From CAZUCE01 sp964619265 (GTDB taxonomy: Bacteria; Planctomycetota; UBA1135; GCA-002686595): DNA of 16,720 nucleotides. A program made the translations under genes and the position numbers. Every line of letters starts with the position of its first letter. Position 1 is the stretch's first letter. This document shows, in pieces, positions 7,649-15,256 of this stretch. The stretch lies in the NCBI GenBank assembly GCA_964619265.1, contig CAZUCE010000060.1:1-16720 (forward strand). Reading direction: 5' to 3'. The notes below the pieces were generated by a model. The model was not told the origin of the DNA and ran no database searches. It worked only from the letters and a program-made list of their open reading frames with translations.

Positions 7649-8527
7649 ATGGAAGACCGCCAAGAACCCACCGGGGAGGAATCCGCCGGGCCGCTGACCG
7701 CGGAACAGGCCCGCGGAGAGCTCCGCGCGCTGCTCGGGGCGCTGCGTCTGGAAGCACGCCGCCGTGCGGATTTGGGGCAGTTCAGCGCTCCGCGCCCGCG
7801 CAAGACCGCGCCCAAGGCGCCAGCTCCCCTGGCAGCGGAGTCCGGCGCCCCCGGGCGCTCCCCCGGGCCGGTATCCCCCGCGAATCCGGACCCGGCGGAC
7901 CGGGCTCCCAAGACGACGCCGCCCGCCACCGCGAAACAGGCACAGGGCGCGCAAACGCTTGAAGAGCTCGCTGCCAGCGTGGGGAATTGCACGGCCTGCG
8001 GCCTCTGCGAATCCCGCCAACAGACGGTCTTTTCAGACGGCCATCCCGCGGCCCGGGTGATGTTCGTCGGCGAGGCCCCGGGGGCCGACGAGGATCGAAC
8101 CGGTGTGCCGTTCGTCGGCCGGGCGGGTCAGCTGCTGACCGATATCGTGACCAAGGGCATGGGGCTCGCGCGGGAGGACGTCTATATAGCCAACATCCTC
8201 AAGTGCCGGCCGCCGGAGAATCGGGATCCTTCGCCGGAAGAAAAACGCCTCTGCACGCCGTTCCTCGAACGCCAAATCGAGCTGGTGGATCCGGAAGTTG
8301 TGATCCCGCTTGGGCGCCACGCGGCCACCCATCTGCTCGGCCTGGATAGCTCCATGGGCCGCCTGCGGGGCCAGGTGCACGAGCGCCGCGGCCGGCGGAT
8401 CGTGGCGACCTACCACCCCGCCTACCTGCTGCGGACCCCGTCGGCCAAGAAGGACACCTGGGCCGACATTCAGCTCGCGATGCGCGAACTGGGGCTGAAG
8501 CGGCCCGAAAAATCTGGCGACTCCTGA
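7649..8527 (+). CDS. Uracil-DNA glycosylase, family 4 (4Fe-4S type), with long N-terminal extension
   Basis: Cytoplasmic DNA repair enzyme that removes uracil arising from cytosine deamination or dUTP misincorporation, starting base excision repair. The catalytic domain spans about 105-285. The iron-sulfur cluster cysteines are Cys114 and Cys117 (CTAC), Cys186 (in KCRPPENR) and Cys202; Cys120 is an extra nearby cysteine. Motif GEAPGADED (141-149) forms the water-activating and uracil-binding loop, PFVGRAGQLL (154-163) follows it, and HPAYLLR (256-262) is the DNA-contacting motif. All key family 4 motifs are intact. At 292 residues it is longer than the usual roughly 200: residues 1-105 are an added helix (EQARGELRALLGALRLEARR) and a Pro/Ala-rich disordered linker. 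No SD is visible before the ATG at 7649, and there is no other Met before residue 138. It is flanked by non-coding DNA on both sides and looks monocistronic. Confidence 0.93.
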   Translation: MEDRQEPTGEESAGPLTAEQARGELRALLGALRLEARRRADLGQFSAPRPRKTAPKAPAPLAAESGAPGRSPGPVSPANPDPADRAPKTTPPATAKQAQGAQTLEELAASVGNCTACGLCESRQQTVFSDGHPAARVMFVGEAPGADEDRTGVPFVGRAGQLLTDIVTKGMGLAREDVYIANILKCRPPENRDPSPEEKRLCTPFLERQIELVDPEVVIPLGRHAATHLLGLDSSMGRLRGQVHERRGRRIVATYHPAYLLRTPSAKKDTWADIQLAMRELGLKRPEKSGDS

Positions 8528-8828
8528 GCGCTCATTCGGAGCCTCCCTTCTCTCCTTGGACTTGAGAAGCGGACCCGCCAGACCCCCATCCCGGGGGGCG
8601 CGGCCTACGCCCGGGACCCCTGGATGGGGGCCCTCGAAGAGTCCTTCGAGCCGAAAACGGCCGCTTGGATTGCCACTAGGTAGGTAGGTCACCCGAACCT
8701 GGGCGGATAGCGGACCAACGAGTCGTTCGAGCTTCAGGTCTCGCCGCCAGCTCCCAGGATCCAGCCTTGAACCCTCCGCCGAGTGCGGGCGGGCTGCAGC
8801 TCGAGCCCCCAGGGAGCGCTTCCCGTCG
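8528..8828. other. Non-coding stretch after the glycosylase gene, with two adjacent hairpins
   Basis: No credible gene is seen on either strand. The notable contents are two consecutive hairpins at 8583-8650 and a short TAGG triplet repeat (8677-8688). An open plus-strand frame begins at 8783, but its first 114 codons look non-coding (Pro/Gly/Arg-rich, no domain) and precede a proper lipoprotein signal peptide at 9125. Confidence 0.5.
8583..8650 (+). terminator. Two tandem stem-loops downstream of the glycosylase gene
   Basis: The first has a 9-bp outer stem, CCCCCATCC (8583-8591) with GGATGGGGG (8622-8630), and inner pairing GGG/CCC and GGGCG/CGCCC. The second is a perfect CTCGAAG-AGTC-CTTCGAG hairpin (8633-8650). 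They start 55 bases after the stop codon. There is no U-tract, so they may instead stabilise the mRNA 3' end or belong to a structured RNA. Confidence 0.35.
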
Positions 8829-8858
8829 TTGACCCTCCCGCTCGGGGACGGCTATTCT
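8829..8858 (+). promoter_or_regulatory. Candidate sigma-70-type promoter for the secretin gene
   Basis: TTGACC (8829-8834, five of six to the -35 consensus) and TATTCT (8853-8858, four of six to the -10 consensus) are separated by 18 bases. It is the best such pair I saw by eye in the non-coding parts. A start near 8866 would give a leader of about 260 bases before the ATG at 9125. Confidence 0.35.
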
Positions 8859-8977
8859 CCAATCCGCCGAACCCTGGCAGACCCGAGCCCCGGGTCGCGC
8901 CCGGCGTCGAGACCCGCGGTCTTGTCGCTGAGTTCGTCCACCATCCAGCGCTAGAGACCGTGGGTCCGAGCCTTCTC

Positions 8978-9072
8978 GGAGCCCTGAACTTCCCCCCTCT
9001 CAGGGGCCCCCTCTCAGGGCTCCTTCGGAGCACCTGCTTCCGAGATCCCGGGGAGCTCGATCCGAGCTCCCC
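8978..9072 (+). other. Structured leader: competing hairpins and a 13-bp direct repeat upstream of the secretin
   Basis: GGAGCCCTGA (8978-8987) pairs perfectly with TCAGGGCTCC (9014-9023). The 3' arm can alternatively form GCTCC-TTC-GGAGC (9019-9031), so the two structures exclude each other. In the first loop lies CCCCCTCTCAGGG, repeated at 8993-9005 and 9007-9019. A separate very stable hairpin GGGGAGCTCG-ATC-CGAGCTCCCC occupies 9050-9072, about 50 bases before the start codon. These are read directly from sequence; a regulatory role such as attenuation or mRNA stability is inferred. Confidence 0.45.
8993..9019 (+). repeat. Tandem direct repeat, 13 bp perfect in a 14-bp period
   Basis: CCCCCTCTCAGGG occurs twice with a single G between the copies. 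Each copy is also a small imperfect palindrome (CCCC...GGGG or CCC...GGG). It lies inside the secretin leader and could be an operator pair or a local duplication. Confidence 0.6.
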
Positions 9073-9124
9073 ATCCCCAAAGCTCTCGCCCGCGGACTTC
9101 CTACTCCAGGCACTTTTCCCCCCG

Positions 9125-11782
9125 ATGCGCGCACGCACCCTTCTCGTCCCGTCGCTATTCGCCTTCCCTCTGGTCGCGTGCCACGCGATTCATACGGATC
9201 CCGCGGGAACTCTCCCGACCGCGCAGGCGAACCCGACCGAAGCTTCTCTCGCCGCTCCAGCAGTCGTCCCCGGGACGAACTGGGTGGCCGCGAAGGCTCC
9301 CGCCGCTCCGGTGGCCGCCGCCGGCCTTGCAAACGCAAATGAAACCGTGGCCGAGCGTTTCTACCAGGACGATTTCCTGCAGGACGAAGCCGGCAAGCAG
9401 GAGCTGCTCCGCGATCGCGCGCGCAAATTGGCCGCCAAGTACGTCGAAGATGCTCGCCGCGACCTCGATCGCGCCGACATCGAAGCCGCCCTGGCGAACT
9501 ACGCCACGGCGCTCAACGTCGATCCCGGCAACGAGGAGGCTCGCACGGGCTTCCTGCAGGCCAAAGCCCTGGCCGGCGACGAAGACACCTCCGCGAGGCA
9601 GTTGCTGCGCGATCAGGTTTCGTTCGAGCTAGTCCGTCAGGTGGAGGCTCGCATCCAAGCCGCTGAATTGGTCGCCCAGGGGGACGACGCTCGCCGCCTG
9701 GGCGACTTCGAGGGCGCCATCCAGAGCTACCGCCGCGCCGAGATTGTCCTGCTCACCCATCCGCTGATCGAGGACGACGACCTCGACCGCCAGGTCATCG
9801 AGCGCAAGATCGAAGGCGCCCGCAGCCAGTCCTCGGAAGCCGAAAGCGCCGCCGCCCTGGAGGCCCGCAACCTCGCCGAAGAAGATCGGCTGCGCACCGA
9901 GCAGAAGGCCGCCGATTACAGGTTCAATCTCCTGCGCGAGATTTACGACCAGGCGAACCGCGCCTTCAACAAGGAGGACTACAAGCAGGCCAAAGACCTT
10001 GCCGAGCAGATCCTGGTCCACGATCCCGGCAACGAAGCGGCGATCCAGATGCGCGATATCGCCACCGACGCGCATTTCTACAAGCAGGACGAGACCCTGC
10101 GCCGGGAGCACCGCGAAGCTTGGCTGGAAACCATGGCTGAGCTCGAGCATGAGGCTCTGCCCCAGACCGAGCCGCTAATTTTCGACGACATCAAACGTTG
10201 GCAAGAGGTCATCGAGCGCAAGCCGTACGAATTCGGGGGCTCCGCCAGCGAACTCGACAACGAACGCCAGCGCTTGATCGCGAGCCTTAGTGCGACTCAA
10301 ACTCCCGCGCGCTTTGGCAACGACGGCGACGGCACCGAGCTGTCGGTCGTCCGCGATTACCTACAAACGGTCACCGGCGTGAACTTCTTGATCAGCCCGG
10401 ACGCGGCCGACCTGGACGCCTACGTCGATCTGGACATCAGCAATCGTTCGGTGGCGAGCATCCTCGACCTGATCGACATGACCAACGAGGAGCTGACCTG
10501 GAAGGTCGAGGATGGCACGGTCAAGTTCATCACCCCCGACGAATCCATCGGGGACCTGCGACTGCAAATTTATGAGGTGCGCGACCTGGTCCGCCCGCCG
10601 CGCGACTTCCAGGCGCCCGAACTCAACGTGCTCCCCTCGGAAGGTCTCGAATACCCCGAAGAGGATCCGCGCGAGCCGGAGGCCACCGTCCTCACCGGTG
10701 ACGACCTTGCAACCCTAATCGCCGACAACATCGCGCCGGAATCTTGGGACGACGCGTCGATCACCCCCACGGATACGGGCACCTTGGTCGTCTACCAGTC
10801 CAACGAGGTGCATGAGGAGATCTCCCAGCTGCTCGAAGAACTGCGCGAGGCGGCGGGCCTGATGGTCCAAATCCAAACCCGCTTCCTGAACGTCGCCGAC
10901 AACTTCCTGGAAGACATCGGCGTCGACTTCCGCGGGTTGGGTTCGCCCGGCCTCGGCGACAACAACTTCTTCAACGATTTCGGCGCCCCTGGCGGCCTGA
11001 ACGACTCGATTGGCCAATCCACCGACGTCGGCGCGTTCTTCGACGACGGCGACAACGGCGACATCCAGGGCCGGGTCGAGAATTTGTTCGACGTCGACCT
11101 CGGCGGCGAGCTCGACAACGCGGGTGGTCTCTCCTTCCAGTGGACCTACCTGGACGACCTGCAGGTCCAGACGGTGCTGCGCGCCGTCTCCAAGTCCGAA
11201 CGGGTGGAACTGGTCACTGCGCCGAACATTCTTGTGTTCAACACGGCCCGGTCGAACCTCCAGGTTTTGAACCAGATGGCCTACGTCCAGGACTACAACG
11301 TCGAAATTGCGACCGCCGCTGCCATCGCCGATCCGATCGTCCAAGTTGTCCAGGACGGCGTGGTACTCGACGTGCGTCCGGTGATCTCTGCCGACCGTCG
11401 CTTCATCACCCTGGACCTGCGCCCGACGGTCGCCACGCTCACCCGGCCGATCGCCGAAGTGGCCACCTCGCTTGCGACGTCGGGAACGGTGACCATCCAG
11501 CTCCCCGAGCTCGAACTGCAGCGCATGCGCACCGTCGTTTCGGTCCCTGATGGCGGCACGGTCCTGCTCGGCGGCCTGAAGCTCTACGAAGAGCAGAATC
11601 TGCGCTCCGGCGTTCCGATCCTGAACAAGATCCCGATCCTGTCGTTCTTCTTCGACCGCAAAGGAACGTACGTGTCCAAGCAGAAGACTCTGATCCTGCT
11701 GCGTGCCGCGATCGTCATCGACGACGAGTTCGCCCCGACCCCGGCTCAGATGGGCCTCATCAACGGAGCCTCCGGCTTCTAG
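9125..11782 (+). CDS. Lipoprotein secretin (GspD/PilQ superfamily) with N-terminal TPR-like repeats
   Basis: Putative outer-membrane channel subunit, 885 residues. I chose ATG 9125 rather than the upstream ATG at 8783 because it opens a clean lipoprotein signal (MRARTLLVPSLFAFPLVAC; Cys19 lipidated), while the intervening 114 codons look non-coding. Residues 20-75 are an Ala/Pro-rich tether; 95-320 are helical, TPR-like repeats (DIEAALANYATALNVDPGNE 118-137; FNKEDYKQAKDLAEQILVHD 281-300). Residues 400-472 resemble an N0/STN domain (TVTGVNFLISPDA, YVDLDISNRSVASILDLID). YEVRDLV (483-489) and 527-577 (TLVVYQSNEVHEEISQLLEE) are a secretin N1-like domain. The secretin core runs 580-868, with VELVTAPNILVFN (694-706) and the signature VPDGGTVLLGGL (807-818) followed by SGVPILNKIPILSFFFDR (828-845). 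An acidic Asp/Asn/Gly-rich insert lies at 604-668. No ATPase or pseudopilin is nearby, so the secretion or pilus type is open. Confidence 0.9.
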   Translation: MRARTLLVPSLFAFPLVACHAIHTDPAGTLPTAQANPTEASLAAPAVVPGTNWVAAKAPAAPVAAAGLANANETVAERFYQDDFLQDEAGKQELLRDRARKLAAKYVEDARRDLDRADIEAALANYATALNVDPGNEEARTGFLQAKALAGDEDTSARQLLRDQVSFELVRQVEARIQAAELVAQGDDARRLGDFEGAIQSYRRAEIVLLTHPLIEDDDLDRQVIERKIEGARSQSSEAESAAALEARNLAEEDRLRTEQKAADYRFNLLREIYDQANRAFNKEDYKQAKDLAEQILVHDPGNEAAIQMRDIATDAHFYKQDETLRREHREAWLETMAELEHEALPQTEPLIFDDIKRWQEVIERKPYEFGGSASELDNERQRLIASLSATQTPARFGNDGDGTELSVVRDYLQTVTGVNFLISPDAADLDAYVDLDISNRSVASILDLIDMTNEELTWKVEDGTVKFITPDESIGDLRLQIYEVRDLVRPPRDFQAPELNVLPSEGLEYPEEDPREPEATVLTGDDLATLIADNIAPESWDDASITPTDTGTLVVYQSNEVHEEISQLLEELREAAGLMVQIQTRFLNVADNFLEDIGVDFRGLGSPGLGDNNFFNDFGAPGGLNDSIGQSTDVGAFFDDGDNGDIQGRVENLFDVDLGGELDNAGGLSFQWTYLDDLQVQTVLRAVSKSERVELVTAPNILVFNTARSNLQVLNQMAYVQDYNVEIATAAAIADPIVQVVQDGVVLDVRPVISADRRFITLDLRPTVATLTRPIAEVATSLATSGTVTIQLPELELQRMRTVVSVPDGGTVLLGGLKLYEEQNLRSGVPILNKIPILSFFFDRKGTYVSKQKTLILLRAAIVIDDEFAPTPAQMGLINGASGF

Positions 11783-11783
11783 C

Positions 11784-11890
11784 AGCCCGCAGCGTGGCGC
11801 TTGCCACGGGCTGATGGGTGCCCGGCACAGCCGGGCGACCCGCCACCTAAGAACAAGGGCCCGGCGCCAGATGGCGCCGGGCCCTTGTTC
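11784..11890 (+). terminator. Three consecutive stem-loops after the secretin; the last is a strong terminator candidate
   Basis: First, AGCCC...GGGCT closing GTGGC-GCTT-GCCAC with a five-base bulge (11784-11812). Second, GCCCGGC-ACA-GCCGGGC flanked by GGGT/ACCC (11816-11841). Third, a perfect 18-bp stem GAACAAGGGCCCGGCGCC-AGAT-GGCGCCGGGCCCTTGTTC (11851-11890). The base of the third stem is A/T-richer, but only GTTCTC follows, so the U-tract is poor. The array begins immediately after the stop codon and very probably ends or protects the secretin transcript. Confidence 0.6.
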
Positions 11891-12270
11891 GTTCTCGACC
11901 GATGGCCCCAGCCAGCCGCCGGCCTCGCCGGTTGGGTCCAGGTCCGGGCACCCTGAAGCAACCGAACCGGAACGGTTCCCGGACGTTGATCCCGCTCGTC
12001 CAGGGGGTTCCAAGGGACCACCGGCGGCTCTGCAACCGGCCCTCCAGGGCTGTTCAGGCCCATCTGGACCTTCCACTCGTTTTCCCGGCCGAGAAGAGGC
12101 GTTACCCTCTCGCCCCGCTTCTCGAAACCGGCCGCGTGCCCCCGGGTACCTGGATTTCCGGGGACTCCAATCTCCGCGCACTCCAACAGCAGGAACCGGA
12201 ATCCCTCCGGTCCGCGCTGGCCTGTCGCTCCGGCGCATCCGACGCCTCTCAACGCTCCTTCCGCATCGCC
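11891..12270. other. Non-coding stretch upstream of the 974-residue gene
   Basis: I see no gene, convincing promoter or strong repeat here. A plus-strand frame is open from an ATG at 11902, but its 123 codons have no domain character and precede a normal export signal at 12271, so I treat them as leader. The last 30 bases before 12271 are pyrimidine-rich and lack an SD. Confidence 0.5.
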
Positions 12271-15195
12271 ATGACCGTGCTTCCCTCCGGCCTGACCCTG
12301 CTTCTGACCGCCTTGTTCTGCGCCCCCACGGCGCCCCTTGGCTGGCTCCCGCCGTCCCTGGTTGAGCCCGCGCTGGCTCTGACGCCTTGGGTCCAGCCGG
12401 CCTTGGACGAAGACCGTGTTGTGGATGAGGAGATTCGGCTGGCCGTGGGATTGGCCAAGGAGTTCCAGTTCGTCGATATGGCTTTGGAAGTCTTGAAGGG
12501 CCTGCAAGGCGCCGACCTCGACAACGAGCAGGCCCGGCGAGTGGACCGTGCGAAATGCGATGTGTTCGGGGAGGCCGCGTTGAACGAGCGCGACGAGATG
12601 GTGCGGGAGGAGCGCTTCGTCCAAGCCCTCGATCAGTACAAGAAGTTCATCGAAGACCGGGAAGACGAACAGGGAGAACTTGCGAAACAGGACTTTGTGA
12701 ACCTCGCCTCGAACTACGGCGAGTTCATGGTCGAGCGCCTCGACGAAGCGAGCGGAGAAGAGGCCTTGCGGATCCGGGGCGAGCTTGAAGATCGGCTGAA
12801 CCGGGTGAGCTTCTTCGCGACTGAGACCATCGTCGACCTCAAGCAGCTGTTCAATCAGTTGGGTCCGAAGGAAAAGGACGAACTATTCAGGCTGATGCTT
12901 TCCCAGGGCAACCTGCTGGTCATCCTGGCCAACGTGTCCGAAGGCGGCAGCAGCTACCTGGACAATGCATCGGAACTCATGGAGGAACTCGCGTTCATGG
13001 CCGGCGGCGACACGGGGGCAGGGCTTACCGCCTACCACTTGATCGGTCGCGTCGAAGCTGCGCGGGGCAACGTCGGCGACTCGATCGACTACTACGAGTA
13101 CGTCGTCACCACTTTGATCCCCGAGTCGGACGAAGAGTGGGAATCGCGCAAGGAAGACCTGGGTGAAACCAACACCGCCGCGGTCTGGAACTTTTACGAA
13201 CGGGAGGTGTCCTGGTACGTCGACGGCCTGATGGCTGCGGGGCGCCCCGAGAAGGCGGTTGAAGCCGGCTTGCGCTTCTACAACATCTTCCTCCGCGACG
13301 GCTACGACCTAGCCCCCTTCGGGCACCTTTCCATGCTGTCCGCAGCCCGCGCCCTGCTCGATACGGGCGGATTCGTCGGGGGCTCGGTCGCGGCCGGTGA
13401 CTTGCGCTGGTTCGCGTCGACCGAAGACCTGGAGGCCGCCGGTGTTGGCAAGCGCAACCGGACCACCGCAGCGGAATTGGCGCTCGAAATGGCCAACCGG
13501 GTGAACACCGCGAATCGCTTCAACTCTCTGCAGGTCCGCGCCCAACGCTTGATCCGCGAAGTGGTCGACTCAGGACTCGAAGTAACTCCGGATGTCCTCT
13601 TTGAAGCCGCGCTCGGCTCTTACTACGGCGAGGACTTCGACGCCGCCGCCGACGGATTGCGGACGGTGATCGCGAATCTCGAGACCGAAGCCGATCGCAA
13701 ACTGTTCATGCCCAAGGTTCAAAAGAGCCTGGGCGACGCGCTGCGCCGTTCCGGTCGCGAGCTCGAGGCCGCTCTGGCCTATCGCGAAGGCGTGGCCGAG
13801 TGGCGCGGGGACGAAGAGTACGACGCGCAGAACGCGCAGGGTTTCTACTCGATGATGGTGCGCCTGCGCGGCGACTTGAAGGACGTGCCCGAAATCGAAA
13901 CCCTGTTCCGCGAAGCCGAAGTCTTCCAATCGAGCATTGGACCGGGCGGAGGCTCGATCGAATGGACCCGCGCGTTGCGCGAGTACGACGCCTCGGAGTG
14001 GGAAGCTTGCCGGGAACTCTGCCTGGGGATCGAAGCCAAGACCGACTACCACGAAAAATCCATGGTGCGTGCGGCCGTGTGCCTCTACCGCCTCGGCGAT
14101 TTGGATCTCGCCGAAAACGAGCTGACCCAGTACCTCGAAGTCTTCGTCGAAGACCCGCGCAACCGGATCGCCCAGACCGAGCCCCAGCTCCTCAAGCTGC
14201 GCAACGAGGCGCGCGCCGAGGCCGTCTACTACCTCGGCCAGATCGATCGCGAGCGCGAAGACTGGGAAGGGCTGCTCGAGCGCTACGCAACCTTCCCCGA
14301 GGATTTCCGGGGACAGAATTCGCTGATCTCGACCAGCCTTCTGTACCGCCTCGAGGCCTCCGTCGAAACCGGCCAGGACGACCTGGCTGACCGCCTGCTC
14401 GACCGTATGGTCGACGAATTCCCCAAAGAGTCGGTCACCGGCTCGGCCGCGACCAAGCTGTACAACTCCTATGTCCAACGCTTCGAGGCAGCGACACCGG
14501 GGACCGAAGAGGCCCGCGTGATCAAAGGCAAGATGGCCGAGACGCTGTCGCTCTCCAACCAGCTCAAGGACGACCCGTCCCTGAACGCGCTCAGTATGGA
14601 ATCGAGTTTCTGGGTCGACGCCGAGTTGTGGGAGCGTGCCGACGACATCCTGACCGAAATTCGCGAGACCTTTGGAGAGGATGCTGACGAGAAGACCCAA
14701 AGCACCCTGAAGCGCACGATCCTGCCGCGTCATGGACAGGTTCAACTCGAACTGAAGCGCATTGCCGAGGCCTACGACACTCTGGCTCCTTTGGTTCCGG
14801 CCCACGATGACAAGGAGGCCGGCCTGCGTCCGTCGGTCAAGACGATCCAGACCTACTGCCGCTCCGTGACCGGGTGGCTGGAAGGCTCCGGGGATTCCCC
14901 CACCCGCGTTCCGGGTGTTGGTGGAGCCGAACCGCTTGAGAACGCGAGCAAGTGGCTTGAGAAAATCGCCAAGGGCCAGGAGGAGTACTCCTGCGAATGG
15001 TTCGAAACGACCTATCTGCGGATCTTCGCGCTGTACCAGCTGGGCCAGGTCGATTCCAGCAAGTCCACTTGGGCGGGCATTCCGATGAAGACCCTCAAGG
15101 TCGAATTCGGTCCGACCTACAGCGCAATCTCCGAGAAGTGCGGTGGCGACGACACGCTGAAGGGCCGGTTCCGCTGGCTCGCCAGCAAGATCTGA
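12271..15195 (+). CDS. Large exported helical-repeat (TPR-like) protein of unknown function
   Basis: A 974-residue protein with no recognised enzyme domain. ATG 12271 is chosen because it begins an export signal (MTVLPSGLTLLLTALFCAPT, cleavage perhaps near ALA-LTP at 36/37). The n-region lacks basic residues, while Arg codons lie just upstream (RSFRIA), so a slightly earlier non-ATG start cannot be excluded. The rest is almost entirely acidic amphipathic helices with loose TPR spacing, for example 108-130 (EMVREERFVQALDQYKKFIE), 255-280 (GNVGDSIDYYEYVVT), 448-470 (YYGEDFDAAADGLRTVIANL), 598-625 (AAVCLYRLGDLDLAENELTQ), 645-675 and 690-720. No transmembrane segment follows the signal, so it should be periplasmic or surface-located. 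A large scaffold is likely. Its place 61 bases before a second TPR protein and after the secretin suggests a shared envelope assembly. The gene is certain, the function unknown. Confidence 0.82.
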   Translation: MTVLPSGLTLLLTALFCAPTAPLGWLPPSLVEPALALTPWVQPALDEDRVVDEEIRLAVGLAKEFQFVDMALEVLKGLQGADLDNEQARRVDRAKCDVFGEAALNERDEMVREERFVQALDQYKKFIEDREDEQGELAKQDFVNLASNYGEFMVERLDEASGEEALRIRGELEDRLNRVSFFATETIVDLKQLFNQLGPKEKDELFRLMLSQGNLLVILANVSEGGSSYLDNASELMEELAFMAGGDTGAGLTAYHLIGRVEAARGNVGDSIDYYEYVVTTLIPESDEEWESRKEDLGETNTAAVWNFYEREVSWYVDGLMAAGRPEKAVEAGLRFYNIFLRDGYDLAPFGHLSMLSAARALLDTGGFVGGSVAAGDLRWFASTEDLEAAGVGKRNRTTAAELALEMANRVNTANRFNSLQVRAQRLIREVVDSGLEVTPDVLFEAALGSYYGEDFDAAADGLRTVIANLETEADRKLFMPKVQKSLGDALRRSGRELEAALAYREGVAEWRGDEEYDAQNAQGFYSMMVRLRGDLKDVPEIETLFREAEVFQSSIGPGGGSIEWTRALREYDASEWEACRELCLGIEAKTDYHEKSMVRAAVCLYRLGDLDLAENELTQYLEVFVEDPRNRIAQTEPQLLKLRNEARAEAVYYLGQIDREREDWEGLLERYATFPEDFRGQNSLISTSLLYRLEASVETGQDDLADRLLDRMVDEFPKESVTGSAATKLYNSYVQRFEAATPGTEEARVIKGKMAETLSLSNQLKDDPSLNALSMESSFWVDAELWERADDILTEIRETFGEDADEKTQSTLKRTILPRHGQVQLELKRIAEAYDTLAPLVPAHDDKEAGLRPSVKTIQTYCRSVTGWLEGSGDSPTRVPGVGGAEPLENASKWLEKIAKGQEEYSCEWFETTYLRIFALYQLGQVDSSKSTWAGIPMKTLKVEFGPTYSAISEKCGGDDTLKGRFRWLASKI

Positions 15196-15256
15196 TCCGA
15201 CCTTCGCCCCCTCCGCTCCACTCTCCCTTCACCGGCCCTCCAGCTCCCGGCCCCCC

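Noticed and set aside
8677..8688. TAGG repeated three times
   Set aside because: Only 12 bases, easily due to chance, and with no further copies nearby.
8783..9124. 114-codon N-terminal extension of the secretin
   Set aside because: It would bury a complete lipoprotein signal peptide in the middle of the protein, and it contains the candidate promoter and leader hairpins.
10715..12238. 507-codon open frame on the minus strand
   Set aside because: It is antisense to the conserved secretin core and runs through the stem-loop array; composition is that of a shadow frame.
11902..12270. 123-codon N-terminal extension of the 974-residue protein
   Set aside because: No domain character, Arg/Pro-rich, and it would place the export signal internally.
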